64,000 bases of DNA, taken from NCBI RefSeq assembly GCF_030345795.1, contig NZ_JAUALB010000001.1, positions 5,634,001 through 5,698,000 of the forward strand. The letters are read 5' to 3'. The notes under the pieces are model-generated. The model did no database searches. It was not told the DNA's origin and saw only the letters and a list, made by a program, of their open reading frames with translations. The stretch's first letter is position 1; every line of letters begins with the position of its first letter. The position numbers were made by a program, and so were the translations under genes. The DNA is from Micromonospora sp. WMMA1363. Lineage in GTDB: Bacteria > Actinomycetota > Actinomycetes > Mycobacteriales > Micromonosporaceae. Of this stretch, positions 26,011 to 34,162 are shown piece by piece.

Positions 26011-28278
26011 TTACTGACCCTTCTTGTTGTCACGCTCGGTGATCGCGGTTTCGAGGTGGGCAAGGCGGATGCCCTTACGGGTCTTCTCGACCCCGGCGTC
26101 GACCGGGGCGTCGGCTGGGCGGAGCTGTCCGACGTCGACGGTGGGTGACTTCCACCCGGGCGCTTCGGCCTTCAGGGCGGCCGTCAGAGCGGCTTGGGAC
26201 TTCCACCGGCCGGGGTGGCGGGTGTTGACGCGGGTGTAGATCACGTCGCCGTGCAGGGCGATGTCGTCGCCGATGAACACCGCCCGCACGTCGTCGAGCG
26301 CGCTGAACGCGGGGGCGGTTTCGGGCTGCTCGACGATGCCGGCCGCCGTGCCGATCAGTGTGCCGGCCTTGGTTCGCCCTGCGAGGGCGGTGGTGACGAT
26401 CCGTTTGACGTCGGGGAGGACGAAGGTGGTGCGCACGCGGACGGGTTCGCCGCCTTCGGAGCCGATGTACCAGCAGGATCCCCGGTCGTCGGCGGCGCTG
26501 CCGGCGGCGCCGCGCCGGAACGCGGTGGCGTCGACGCCGCGCTTGTAGGCGCCGGTGCCGAGGATCATGTCGTTACCGGGCTGTCCGTTCTGGTGGAACG
26601 CGACCCGCACGATCGGCAGGGAACTGATCGAGGTTGGGATGGAGTCGGTGTCGGTGCGCTGCGAGGCGATCTCGACGTGGATGCCGCAGGCCCGGCCGAT
26701 CTTCATCAGGTTCGTCAGCAGGGCGGCGATTTCTTTGCCGTATACCGGATCGGCGAGACCCTCGTGGATCTCATCGATGATGATCAGGATCCACGGCATG
26801 GTGTGTTTCTTCGACCGGGCGAGCCGGTCGGTGAGCGCGGCGGCGTTGTTGTCCAGCAGCTCGGAGCCGACTTTCTTCAGGTCGGTCAGGACCCGGCGGC
26901 GGCGGATGACCTCCCGCGTGGTGGCGTTGAGGAACTCGACCAGCATCCGGCCGGTCTCGGTCGGGTCGGCGTCCGCGCCGTAGGCGTAACAGACCGGTTC
27001 CAGTTCGGCGTAGTCGCCCATGCCCTTGAAATCGAAGATCGCGACCTGGGCGCCGTCCACGTCGGAGCAGCCCAGACACGCCAGCCCGATCAGGTAGGCG
27101 GTCTTCCCGGAGCCGGGGGTGCCGGTGGTGATGCCGTTCGCGCCGGGCAGCGGCCACCGCACCGGCCGGTTACGCGGGTCGTAGCCGATCGTGCATGGAG
27201 CGCCCACGTTGACCGGCTTGCCGAGGTAGGCGAACCGCTTCGGCTTGGTCTGCCCCGGGTCGATGTCCAACACCAGGATCTCCACATGCCCGGGGACGCC
27301 GGTGGGGGCCTGGGAGAGGTGCACCATCGCGGGCGGGCGTTTCAACCCACCGGCGATGACAATCGCTTTGGCCATCACCATCTGCGTGGTCACACCCGGG
27401 ATCGGATGGGTTTCGGCGATCTTCCCGCCTGCGCTGTCATCGCGGAAGATCACATCGACCGGGGAGTGTCCGGCCTTCACCACCTCGCGGAACTGGCCGA
27501 TGCCGGTGGCCAGCAGCGCCCCGGTCACGGTGTCGTTGGTGACCGGCGGATACGGCGACGGCTCCCGAAACTGCGGGAAGAACGGGGCGGTGCGGGCGCG
27601 GCCGTACCAGACCAGCCAGCACCCCAACCCCACCCACACCGCCACAGCGGCGCGGCCGGCGTTGCCCCGGATCACCTCACCCCGGCCGAGCCACAGCAGC
27701 ACCCCGACCACTACGACCAGCCCGGCCAGTGGCAGGAGTGTGCGGGAGCGGACCACCTTCCGGCGGTCCTTGACCTCCCGGTGCCGCTCCGCGCGGGCCT
27801 TCAACCACGCGTCCACGTCGGCTTTGCCGTCCACGGCCCCGGCGGTCTGATCGGCCACCGTCAGGCCCTGCCGGTCATCAACGAACGCGAAGAAGTCCGT
27901 GACCGAGCGGGCCACGCCTCGGAACCACCAGCCGGACGCGCGCACCGACCACGCGCCGAGCACCACGAACGTGTTCCACACGTAGCGCCGCTTGTAGGTC
28001 CACAGCCGGCGGGCCTTGTGCCGCCACCCCACCGCCCACGCCCACTGCTTCAACTCCGGCGGCGCGTCGGTGACCTGCGCGGCCACGATGTCACCTTCCA
28101 ACACTTCCCCCGCGTCCCCGGGCCGGCCGGTGGGCGCGGGCGGCGGGTTGTCCTGCACTGCGGGCGCAACGCCGGTCGAGTTGTCGCGCCGCTGCCGCGC
28201 GGCGTCGAGGTCGACCACCTCACCGAGGTCCTGCTCTGCGGCCTGCCAGTCGAAACGGTCCTCATTCGGGGACGTCAT
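26011..28278 (-). CDS. traB: FtsK/SpoIIIE-type DNA translocase (TraB-like conjugation protein)
   Basis: 755-residue septal DNA pump that moves double-stranded DNA between mycelial cells in actinomycete conjugation. N-terminal ~150 residues are soluble and acidic, followed by membrane segments (LLPLAGLVVVVGVLLWLG and AAVAVWVGLGCWLVWYG). The ATPase core has Walker A GTPGSGKTAYLIGL (near 27090-27130) and Walker B WILIIIDEIHEG (near 26770-26800), then ASQRTDTDSIPTSI. ATG 28278 is chosen for the GGAGGA site 9 bases upstream; the longer frame runs through other genes. The C-terminus should hold the winged helix that recognises clt repeats. Confidence 0.9.
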   Translation of the reverse strand: MTSPNEDRFDWQAAEQDLGEVVDLDAARQRRDNSTGVAPAVQDNPPPAPTGRPGDAGEVLEGDIVAAQVTDAPPELKQWAWAVGWRHKARRLWTYKRRYVWNTFVVLGAWSVRASGWWFRGVARSVTDFFAFVDDRQGLTVADQTAGAVDGKADVDAWLKARAERHREVKDRRKVVRSRTLLPLAGLVVVVGVLLWLGRGEVIRGNAGRAAVAVWVGLGCWLVWYGRARTAPFFPQFREPSPYPPVTNDTVTGALLATGIGQFREVVKAGHSPVDVIFRDDSAGGKIAETHPIPGVTTQMVMAKAIVIAGGLKRPPAMVHLSQAPTGVPGHVEILVLDIDPGQTKPKRFAYLGKPVNVGAPCTIGYDPRNRPVRWPLPGANGITTGTPGSGKTAYLIGLACLGCSDVDGAQVAIFDFKGMGDYAELEPVCYAYGADADPTETGRMLVEFLNATTREVIRRRRVLTDLKKVGSELLDNNAAALTDRLARSKKHTMPWILIIIDEIHEGLADPVYGKEIAALLTNLMKIGRACGIHVEIASQRTDTDSIPTSISSLPIVRVAFHQNGQPGNDMILGTGAYKRGVDATAFRRGAAGSAADDRGSCWYIGSEGGEPVRVRTTFVLPDVKRIVTTALAGRTKAGTLIGTAAGIVEQPETAPAFSALDDVRAVFIGDDIALHGDVIYTRVNTRHPGRWKSQAALTAALKAEAPGWKSPTVDVGQLRPADAPVDAGVEKTRKGIRLAHLETAITERDNKKGQ

Positions 28279-28384
28279 GATGGGGGCTCCTCCAACGGTC
28301 ATGGAATCGGGTGGGGGCCGGCGGCACGGCACGGTTTGCGAGGCCAGGGCCGTGCCGCCGGGCGGGCGACGGGTCAGCGGGCGG

Positions 28385-28609
28385 TCAGTAGCCGTGTCGG
28401 CGGAGGGCGTCGTAGGCGGCGGCCTGGTCAGCCGGCGCGGCGGAACGGAACGCCCGCTCGAACGTGGTCTTGGCGTCGCGGAACTCGCGGCTGTCGATGT
28501 CACGATCAGCGGCGTCGGTCTCGGCCATGCCGAGCTTGAGCAGGGTGCGCACCGCATCCCGGTTGATCGGGGCGGGGGTGGGGGTGGGTTTCTTGCTGAA
28601 CAGACCCAT
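28385..28609 (-). CDS. Small hypothetical protein, 74 residues
   Basis: Begins MGLFSKKPTPTPAPINRDAV with GGGAG eight bases before ATG 28609. After a Pro/Thr linker it is mainly helical and charged (LLKLGMAETDAADRDI, then AFRSAAPADQAAAYDALRR). The MGLFSKK start is typical of small AICE and actinophage proteins. It is the gene immediately upstream of traB in transcription order, separated by the first hairpin of the repeat family. Confidence 0.6.
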   Translation of the reverse strand: MGLFSKKPTPTPAPINRDAVRTLLKLGMAETDAADRDIDSREFRDAKTTFERAFRSAAPADQAAAYDALRRHGY

Positions 28610-28693
28610 GACGGGTGCTCCCTTCCAACCGCCAGACGCTCTGGCAGCCACCACCCGGCACCGGGCAACCCGGTGCCGGACGGAGGCGGCCAG

Positions 28694-28852
28694 TTAGCGG
28701 CGGCGGCGCAACAGGCGGGTCAGGGGGCCTTCGGTGATCGTCTGGGTGGTGTACTCGTCGTATCCGCGCAGGTGACGCGGCAGGGTCGTCTCGACCACTT
28801 CCACCCGCCCGGAGCTGATCTGGTGGCTGTACTGGCGTTTCGTGCCGAACAC
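28694..28852 (-). CDS. Small hypothetical protein, 52 residues
   Basis: Reads MFGTKRQYSHQISSGRVEVV and ends in a basic TRLLRRRR tail. GTG 28852 follows GAGAGGA. Contains LPRHLRGYDEYTTQTITEGP. No family recognised; basic C-terminus suggests nucleic acid contact, which is only an inference. Confidence 0.55.
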   Translation of the reverse strand: MFGTKRQYSHQISSGRVEVVETTLPRHLRGYDEYTTQTITEGPLTRLLRRRR

Positions 28853-28887
28853 GCGGGGTCCTCTCGTAGGGGGTGAGGGCAGGTGGG

Positions 28888-29088
28888 TTACCGGATGGTC
28901 AGGCCGCCCCGGATCTCGTCGGCCTGCCGGCCGACCGTGGCGCGGCCAGCACGGATGTTCTCGGTCCGGCCCGGTGTCGTGTCGCTGGTGTCCTTCGGGG
29001 TCTTGCTGCCGGTGTCACGGCGGCCGAAGACCTGCCCGGCCTGAACGGCGACGCGGTCGTTGCCGGATGCGCGGTTGGTGCGTCCCAC
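28888..29088 (-). CDS. Small hypothetical protein, 66 residues
   Basis: Starts MGRTNRASGNDRVAVQAGQV at GTG 29088 with GGGAGA upstream. Hydrophilic, Arg/Gly/Thr-rich, with no predicted membrane segment. The string VAVQAGQVFG hints at a short beta hairpin. No family recognised. Flanked downstream by the 52-residue gene and upstream by a hairpin of the repeat family. Confidence 0.5.
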   Translation of the reverse strand: MGRTNRASGNDRVAVQAGQVFGRRDTGSKTPKDTSDTTPGRTENIRAGRATVGRQADEIRGGLTIR

Positions 29089-29184
29089 GGTGGTTCTCCC
29101 TTGGTTGTGCCGTCAGCGGGTCTGGCGGCCACCGCACCCCACCGGACCGGCGACGATGATCCGGTGGGGGCGGAGGCGGTCAGG

Positions 29185-29352
29185 TCAGCGCCGCCACCAC
29201 GGGACGTTCTTCTCCGCGTCGATGACCCGCCTGTTGGCGGCCAGGTACTCCGGCGTCACGTCCCGGCTTTTGCGACTGACCCGATCCAGCTCACGGCGGG
29301 CGTCACGGTGGCGTTGGATCGCGGCCTTCTTCTCGTCCTTGCTCTTGCCCAT
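29185..29352 (-). CDS. Small basic protein, 55 residues
   Basis: Begins MGKSKDEKKAAIQRHRDARR, strongly charged and likely one long helix, ending DAEKNVPWWRR. ATG 29352 follows GGGAG. Lies between two of the repeated hairpins. Function unknown. Confidence 0.55.
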   Translation of the reverse strand: MGKSKDEKKAAIQRHRDARRELDRVSRKSRDVTPEYLAANRRVIDAEKNVPWWRR

Positions 29353-29443
29353 GTCGGGCGCTCCCTTCCGGCCGTCCAGACGGTCTGGCGGCCACCACCC
29401 GACACCAGCCCTCGGGGGTTGGTGCCGGACGGAGGCGGTCAGG

Positions 29444-29596
29444 TCAGCGGCGGGCGAGTCGGTCAGCCGCGGTACGGCCGGGACTGCCAGCGGGGAGTCG
29501 GGCCTCTCGGGTGGCGGTCACCGCGATGCTGGGGCAGTAGCCGCACCGGCCGGTGTTCGCGCAGGTGCAGGCAGGGGGGCGGGTATTCTTGGCCAT
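29444..29596 (-). CDS. Small Cys-rich protein, 50 residues
   Basis: Begins MAKNTRPPACTCANTGRCGY; four cysteines in CTCANTGRCGYC could bind one zinc ion. ATG 29596 has GGAG about 10 bases upstream. Arg/Ala-rich tail. No family recognised. Between the fourth and fifth hairpins of the repeat family. Confidence 0.55.
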   Translation of the reverse strand: MAKNTRPPACTCANTGRCGYCPSIAVTATREARLPAGSPGRTAADRLARR

Positions 29597-29708
29597 TCGG
29601 ATCGGACTCCTGTCCGTGAAGGGCCGGCGGCACAGCACTGGTTTCTGAGGCCGTTTGGGCTGTGCCGCCGGGCGGGGGGTTAGTTGGCCGGGCGGCGTAC
29701 GCAGGTCG

Positions 29709-29879
29709 TCAGCGCTTCACAATCCGTGCGGTCGACCCCTTGGGGTACCCGCCCGTTTTCTCCACGCTGTTCTTGATTCGCTCGGCGTCTTTCAGGTCGC
29801 GCGCATCCGTGGCCCACGTGCACGTGCGGCCCGGGTGGTTCTCCGTCGCGACTACGTAGTACGGGTCCTTCTTCGCCAT
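29709..29879 (-). CDS. Small hypothetical protein, 56 residues
   Basis: Begins MAKKDPYYVVATENHPGRTC, then WATDARDLKDAERIKNSVEK and a basic end. Alpha/beta pattern. ATG 29879 follows GAAGGAG. Bounded by hairpins five and six. No family recognised. Confidence 0.55.
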   Translation of the reverse strand: MAKKDPYYVVATENHPGRTCTWATDARDLKDAERIKNSVEKTGGYPKGSTARIVKR

Positions 29880-29974
29880 AGCTGGGGGTTCTCCTTCGTC
29901 TGGTCGCCGGGGTGGCGGCCTCCGCTGACCGCCCGGCCTGGTGCGGGTCCGGGCCGGGCGGCGTACGCAGGTCG

Positions 29975-30136
29975 TCAGCTCTGGCTGGCCTTGCGCTGCT
30001 GCGCGTTGGACGCCTTGCGCTGCTTGATGGCCTTGTCGCTCAACCACGACGGGTTGGCCTTCTGCGCCCGGCGGGACAGGTCGGTCATCTGCCGGTCGCT
30101 GATCGTGTTCGGGACGGTGGTCTTCTTGCCGAACAT
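29975..30136 (-). CDS. Small basic protein, 53 residues
   Basis: Begins MFGKKTTVPNTISDRQMTDL and ends with Lys/Arg/Gln-rich AIKQRKASNAQQRKASQS. GGAGG lies five bases before ATG 30136. It starts 15 bp after the DUF2637 gene stop, so it is cotranscribed with it. The basic tail suggests DNA or RNA binding. Unknown function. Confidence 0.55.
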   Translation of the reverse strand: MFGKKTTVPNTISDRQMTDLSRRAQKANPSWLSDKAIKQRKASNAQQRKASQS

Positions 30137-30150
30137 CGGTTCCTCCCGGT

Positions 30151-31326
30151 TCAGGCGGCGATCGGGGCGGGGGTGGCGGCGACCGGCGTCGCCGCAGCGT
30201 CCGGCGCGGATGGTGAACCGGTCACAGGGCGGGGCCGGTGGCGCTTGACGGTGCTCACGCTGACCTGCGCGAGCCGGGCGATGCGTTCGTGGTTGGCGGT
30301 CGGTTCGGTGGTGTGCGCGTCGATGACCCGCTCAGCGGCGGTCAGCGACCGGGCCGTGACCCGGGCCGGGTGAACCGGCTTACGAGCCGGGACGTGCGGG
30401 GTCGGGATGACCGGTTCAGCGTGGTCCCACGGGTCGGCCGGCATCTCGTCCGGCGTCGGGTCGACCGGCGGCGTGGTGACCTTCTGCGCCTGGTTGGCCT
30501 TCCGGGCGGCGGTGCGGGCGGCGCGTTCGGTGTGGTACCCGTCCCATGCTTTACGCGGGTCCCGCTCGTTGTGCTCGATCGACCAGCGGGCCGCCATCAG
30601 GGAACGGATCGGGAACATGCGCCGCCGTTTAGGGGAGAACTCCACCCCGGCGTCATCGATCAGGTCCGCGTCCTCAGCGAGGAGCTGCACGTGTTGGGCG
30701 CGGCGGGTGTGCAGTCCCCACAGCCACGGCGACAACAGCGACAGCAGCGCGAACGCCACCGCTGCGGCTGTGGGGGCGATGCCGTCGGCGAAGTGGGCGT
30801 AGTTGATGGCCGCGACCACCGCTGCGATCACCCACGCGGCGCGGCGCAGGCTGGCGGCGGTGGCGTGGGCCTTGAGCAGGAGGGCGTCGTGGGCGTGCCA
30901 CTGCACGTAGACGGCGATGGACTCCAACGCTGCGGCGAACGCGATGGCGAACGCCACCCGAGAGGTCGTGTTCCAGTCGGCGGGGGCGATCTGGTTGTAG
31001 GCGTAGGCGGCCTGCGCGTACGCCGCGCCCCCGTTGATCAGCAGCAGCGGCAGCACCGGGCGCAGCTTCGCGGCGAACTCCGCCCGCGCCTTACGCTGCC
31101 GCTCCCGACGCTCGGCGCGCTCGACGCGGCGAGCGGCGTCGCGGCGGCGGCGCTCCTGCTCATCGGCGATAGCCTGGCGGCGGGCGTGCTCGGCGGCGGC
31201 CTCCTGCTGCTCCCGGTCGAGCTGCGCCATCAGCCGGGCGCGCTCCACCTCGGCAGCGGCGGACTCACGTTGGGCCGCCGCGCGGGCGGCCAGGATCGAC
31301 GGGTCCTCCGGCGGGCGACGAAACAT
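30151..31326 (-). CDS. DUF2637 membrane protein, probable plasmid spread (Spd-like) protein
   Basis: 391 residues. An N-terminal coiled-coil region of about 85 residues rich in Ala, Arg and Glu (VERARLMAQLDREQQEAAAE) is followed by four hydrophobic segments (LRPVLPLLLINGGAAYAQA, VAFAIAFAAALESIAVYVQW, AAWVIAAVVAAINYAHFA, AAVAFALLSLLSPWLWGL). A cytoplasmic tail ends with an HTH-like stretch (HERIARLAQVSVSTVKRHRP). DUF2637 proteins are regular members of actinomycete conjugative elements and are thought to help intramycelial spread. It lies upstream of traB in the same leftward run. Confidence 0.8.
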   Translation of the reverse strand: MFRRPPEDPSILAARAAAQRESAAAEVERARLMAQLDREQQEAAAEHARRQAIADEQERRRRDAARRVERAERRERQRKARAEFAAKLRPVLPLLLINGGAAYAQAAYAYNQIAPADWNTTSRVAFAIAFAAALESIAVYVQWHAHDALLLKAHATAASLRRAAWVIAAVVAAINYAHFADGIAPTAAAVAFALLSLLSPWLWGLHTRRAQHVQLLAEDADLIDDAGVEFSPKRRRMFPIRSLMAARWSIEHNERDPRKAWDGYHTERAARTAARKANQAQKVTTPPVDPTPDEMPADPWDHAEPVIPTPHVPARKPVHPARVTARSLTAAERVIDAHTTEPTANHERIARLAQVSVSTVKRHRPRPVTGSPSAPDAAATPVAATPAPIAA

Positions 31327-31344
31327 CGTCGGTGTCCTTCCTGG

Positions 31345-32013
31345 TCAGTCGGTGAGGATGTCGGCGAGCAGGGCACGGTGGGCGGCGAAAACCTTGCCGC
31401 GGTAGGCGTCGGCCAGGTGCCGCACGACGCAGCCGTAATCGACTGCGGGCACCCACACGGCGCGGCGGGCGTCGTCGGCGCCGGTGACGTCGGGCAGCGC
31501 TCCGACGTGGCTACCGAGGTCGATGCGGACGGGGACGGTGACCATCCACGCCTCATCGGAGGCGCGCGGGTCGGGCACGTAGCGGGCCGGCAGCGTCTTC
31601 GCCCACGGGGCGGTGTGGGTGGCGATCAGGCCGGTTTCCTCGGCCAGTTCCCGGAACGCCGCGTGGGTGGGGTTCTCGCCGGGGTCGACGTGCCCGCCGG
31701 GCAGCGCCCACCCGTGTCCGTCGCCGCGCTCGATCAGCAGCAGCCACCGCCACCCGTCCGGGTCGCACGCGGTGACGATCGCGTCGGCGGCCAGGGCCTC
31801 GCCCCAGTGGCCCAGCTCGTTACGCCCGTACCGGACGCCGGTCGGCGCGTACGGGTTGACCGGACGGCCGTCCACCAGGGGGAACGGGATCGCGGCGGCG
31901 GCCCGCCGTGCGGCCCAGTCGATGCGGGTCGGGTCCATCTCCGGGTCCGCCCACGATGCTCCGGCGGCGATGCCGGCCACCACGGACGGGTGGGTGAAGG
32001 TGCGGCCCGTCAT
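31345..32013 (-). CDS. Nudix hydrolase of the AICE, Pif-like
   Basis: 222-residue protein with a complete Nudix box ([18 protein letters not shown] followed by RELAEETGL). In pSAM2, the Pif protein carries a Nudix motif and blocks redundant transfer between cells that already hold the element, so an immunity role is a reasonable guess here. The N-terminal ~75 residues ([20 protein letters not shown]) are extra to the Nudix fold. ATG 32013 overlaps the stop of the 111-residue gene. The chromosome also encodes an unrelated Nudix protein at 9813-10331. Confidence 0.8.
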   Translation of the reverse strand: MTGRTFTHPSVVAGIAAGASWADPEMDPTRIDWAARRAAAAIPFPLVDGRPVNPYAPTGVRYGRNELGHWGEALAADAIVTACDPDGWRWLLLIERGDGHGWALPGGHVDPGENPTHAAFRELAEETGLIATHTAPWAKTLPARYVPDPRASDEAWMVTVPVRIDLGSHVGALPDVTGADDARRAVWVPAVDYGCVVRHLADAYRGKVFAAHRALLADILTD

Positions 32014-32348
32014 CAGGCCACCGCCAGGGCGGTCAGTCGGTCGGCGGTGGCCGGATCGAGCGGCGCGGTGTCGGTGTACTCGCGGGCGTGGGCGTAGAAC
32101 TCCCAGCCGTGCCAGGTCGGATAGGCGACCTGCGACCGGTACGGACGGCCGTCGCTGCTGGTGCCCTCGTGCTCGGCGGTCAACAGGTCCGGGTCGGTGA
32201 GTCCAGCCAGGTGCAGCCACGACGTCAGGTCGGCGATGCTGTCGAAGTCGACGGTCAGGGAGGTGCCATCCGAGTGGACGGCGATGCCGGTCGGGTTGGC
32301 CAGCAGGATCAGTTCGGCCAGGATCGCGCGGCGGTTCTTGCGGGTCAT
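32013..32348 (-). CDS. Hypothetical protein, 111 residues
   Basis: Begins [20 protein letters not shown]. Core strings [20 protein letters not shown] and [19 protein letters not shown] suggest an alpha/beta fold. Coupled by overlapping stop and start codons to genes on both sides. It shares a loose pattern (L-x-V-D-F-x-s-x-A-D-L-x-x-W) with the 108-residue gene at 32722-33048, so the two may be distant paralogues. Confidence 0.65.
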   Translation of the reverse strand: MTRKNRRAILAELILLANPTGIAVHSDGTSLTVDFDSIADLTSWLHLAGLTDPDLLTAEHEGTSSDGRPYRSQVAYPTWHGWEFYAHAREYTDTAPLDPATADRLTALAVA

Positions 32349-32521
32349 CGAACCAGCTCCATTCCGGAAGTGGGATGGTCAGCGGCGGGGGTGGCGCGGC
32401 GGATGGCGGTAGCCGTGCCGTCCGCGTGCTGCTCGACCAGCCGGCGGGCGACCAGCAGGGGCACGAGCATCGCCGGCGGGCCACCAGCCACGATCAACAG
32501 GACGTACCCGGCGGCGGTCAC
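32345..32521 (-). CDS. Small membrane protein, 58 residues
   Basis: Begins [20 protein letters not shown] with one membrane segment, then a basic and polar tail. GTG 32521 overlaps the preceding stop (GTGA), which is why it is preferred to the GTG at 32578. Stop overlaps the next start by 4 bp. No family recognised; single-span proteins here may be Spd components. Confidence 0.5.
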   Translation of the reverse strand: MTAAGYVLLIVAGGPPAMLVPLLVARRLVEQHADGTATAIRRATPAADHPTSGMELVR

Positions 32522-32673
32522 CGGGTACTCCCGGTCGACACGCACATGCCCGCCGCGCCGCTCTGGTCGGGGCGACACGGGTGTGTGGTGTGGTTGGAGT
32601 AGGCGGCCAGGGCGGCGAGCACGGCGCAGATCAGCACCGTCCGCTTCACCAGCCGGTCAACGAATACGCCCAC
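32518..32673 (-). CDS. Small membrane protein, 51 residues
   Basis: Begins MGVFVDRLVKRTVLICAVLA at GTG 32673 with GGGAGG eight bases upstream. One membrane segment (TVLICAVLAALAAY) and a polar tail with two cysteines. Coupled to the next membrane protein through a GTGA overlap. Function unknown. Confidence 0.5.
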   Translation of the reverse strand: MGVFVDRLVKRTVLICAVLAALAAYSNHTTHPCRPDQSGAAGMCVSTGSTR

Positions 32674-32721
32674 AGCGGGCACCTCCCACGGTCATCGGTG
32701 TGGTCACCCGCGGGGTGGCGG

Positions 32722-33048
32722 TCATACGGCGGCCACCGCGGGCAGGAATTCCGTCGGCGTGGTGGCGGTCGGCTCGCAGCACCTCAGCCGCAGCCGGATG
32801 CCGCGCCAATCGCCGTGCACGTTGGTCAGTACCTTCGGCACGTCATCGCTGCGGTAGGGCTGGCTGCGCCGGTCCGTGTCCGACAGACACAGGAACCGCA
32901 CCCAGCGGCGCAGGTCGGCGTGCGTGGCGAAGTCCAGCTCCAGACCCCACGCGTCGGACGCCTCGACCCTGGCCGGCAGCGGCAGACCGTCACAGGCCAT
33001 CACCGCCGCGGCGGTGAACAGCACATCAGGCAGGCTCGGGGCCGTCAC
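32722..33048 (-). CDS. Hypothetical protein, 108 residues
   Basis: Begins MTAPSLPDVLFTAAAVMACD. Contains LELDFATHADLRRWVRFLCL and DWRGIRLRLRCCEP. It resembles the 111-residue protein at 32013-32348 in the LDF/ADL/W pattern and may be a paralogue. Start overlaps the upstream small membrane protein stop by 4 bp. No family recognised. Confidence 0.6.
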   Translation of the reverse strand: MTAPSLPDVLFTAAAVMACDGLPLPARVEASDAWGLELDFATHADLRRWVRFLCLSDTDRRSQPYRSDDVPKVLTNVHGDWRGIRLRLRCCEPTATTPTEFLPAVAAV

Positions 33049-33188
33049 TGGCCACCCCCGGCGAGGGTGGCGGCGAACGTGCCGATCCCGGCCACGACCG
33101 ACCGCACCATGTTGGCGGTGTCAGTCGGGTTGGTGACCGCGTAGAACACCACGAAAGCGGCCACCACCCAGCCAAGAAGCTTGCGCAT
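33045..33188 (-). CDS. Small membrane protein, 47 residues
   Basis: Begins MRKLLGWVVAAFVVFYAVTN and continues PTDTANMVRSVVAGIGTFAA. Two short hydrophobic stretches. The string FYAVTNPTDTANMV recurs in small actinobacterial membrane proteins, in my recollection. ATG 33188 with a weak GAGGT site. It overlaps the next gene by 4 bp. Confidence 0.6.
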   Translation of the reverse strand: MRKLLGWVVAAFVVFYAVTNPTDTANMVRSVVAGIGTFAATLAGGGQ

Positions 33189-33226
33189 CACTACCTCACA
33201 AGAAAGAAAAGAAGGGAACAAGGAGG

Positions 33227-33487
33227 TCAGGCCGCGTCACGACGCGGCACGGCATCACGCGACACGGCGCGGGCGGCCAGCAACGCGCAGGCCTCCCGCA
33301 ACACCCGACGCCGCGCCCGGCGGACCTGCTGACGAGTCACCTCGGTCAGCCCATTGCGCAGCACCGCGATCTGCGCGTCCAGCAACAGCACCTCGGCGTC
33401 GATCAACGGCATCTCCCGCTCGATCTCCGCCAGGTCATCGACGCTCGGCCCGTCCGGGCCGGCGTCGGTCAGGTCGTAGCTGCTCAC
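33227..33487 (-). CDS. DUF6284-like small protein, 86 residues
   Basis: Begins MSSYDLTDAGPDGPSVDDLA; the core EIEREMPLIDAEVLLLDAQI and the basic helix RQQVRRARRRVLREACALLA fit the DUF6284 family of AICE and actinophage genomes as I remember it. GTG 33487 follows GGGAGGA and overlaps the upstream stop (GTGA). Probably helical and possibly DNA-associated. Function unknown. Confidence 0.6.
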   Translation of the reverse strand: MSSYDLTDAGPDGPSVDDLAEIEREMPLIDAEVLLLDAQIAVLRNGLTEVTRQQVRRARRRVLREACALLAARAVSRDAVPRRDAA

Positions 33488-33675
33488 TTGCGGTTCCTCC
33501 CGGAACGACGGACACCCGACGCCGGACGGCGGCGGGCGGTGGACCGCTGCCGGCACAAGCGGCAGCGGTCCTCATCAGGAGCGAGGGGAGCGAGGGAGCC
33601 GCACCCGTTGCAGTCGCGCCACACGGCGTTGCTCTTGGTCGTAATCCGCACGGCGGCGGCGATGCTCACGGACAT
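33484..33675 (-). CDS. Small zinc-ribbon-like protein, 63 residues
   Basis: Begins MSVSIAAAVRITTKSNAVWR; CNGCGSLAPLAPDEDRCRLC has two Cys-x-x-Cys pairs spaced for one zinc ion, followed by an Arg-rich tail. It is the first gene of the long leftward run, directly downstream of the promoter region at 33676-34281. A regulatory DNA-binding role is possible. Confidence 0.6.
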   Translation of the reverse strand: MSVSIAAAVRITTKSNAVWRDCNGCGSLAPLAPDEDRCRLCRQRSTARRRPASGVRRSGRNRK

Positions 33676-34021
33676 GACGGCTCACCTCTCCCCAGCTCGA
33701 ATCAGGTCGGACGAACAGCCGGAGCGCCGCCAGGTCGGCGCGCTCCGGGTGGTAATCAGGGCGTGCCGTACTGGCACACCGGGCGACCCTCGGTTGGGCA
33801 AAGCGAGCGGACAGGTCTTGCGGCCGGACATGTCACGGCCGACACCCGCAGCCACCCCTAGGTCGCGTGCGTCGGGACCCAATCGGGGAGACGGATCTCC
33901 CTGCGCCCCGGACCTCTGTGCAGTTGTCAAGTGGAGCCATGCGCCACGGCGGTCCAGCAGATTCACGAGCGGCGCAGCCGAAGCCACCTCCGCCGGCTGT
34001 GGAGCCACCAGCCTGTAGCCT

Positions 34022-34048
34022 ACGTGTTCTATGTGCCATAGAACACGT
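34022..34048. promoter_or_regulatory. Perfect inverted repeat, probable operator
   Basis: Arms ACGTGTTCTAT and ATAGAACACGT are exact reverse complements separated by GTGCC. The site is AT-rich against a GC-rich background and sits about 350 bp upstream of the leftward run and 230 bp upstream of the rightward regulator. A TATACAT-like -10 candidate overlaps its right edge. A dimeric repressor such as a GntR or XRE protein of the element is the likely ligand. Confidence 0.75.
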
Positions 34049-34162
34049 ATACATGCGACCTGTCAAGCACTGCGCCGTGCTCTGTCTGGAAGGTCGCAAC
34101 TCTCGTGCTTGGTGCTGAGAACCAGCTAAGCCGCTATCGACGCAGGTCAACAGGGAGATCAA

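Larger units (their letters stand above)
28318..29961 (-). repeat. Family of six intergenic hairpins separating tiny genes
   Basis: Hairpins with near-perfect stems lie in successive spacers: 28318-28361 (13-bp stem), 28655-28679 (11 bp, 3-base loop), 29137-29169 (10 bp), 29400-29427 (about 11 bp), 29624-29671 (13 bp), 29929-29961 (10 bp). They form two subfamilies. Three share TCTGGC(A/G)GCCACC before and CGGAGGCGG after the stem; the other three share a GCCGGGCGG-type edge, and two of these also share GGCGTACGCAGGTCGTCAGC. They may be attenuators, mRNA stabilisers or recombination joints. Confidence 0.85.

Noticed and set aside
26194..28539. Rightward open frame of 781 codons
   Set aside because: Antisense to traB, with no recognisable domain; the opposite strand has Walker A and B motifs and a ribosome site.
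30238..32097. Long rightward open frame of 619 codons
   Set aside because: It lies opposite the DUF2637 and Nudix genes and its translation is Gly/Arg/His/Val-rich with no motif. It is an antisense shadow of high-GC coding DNA.
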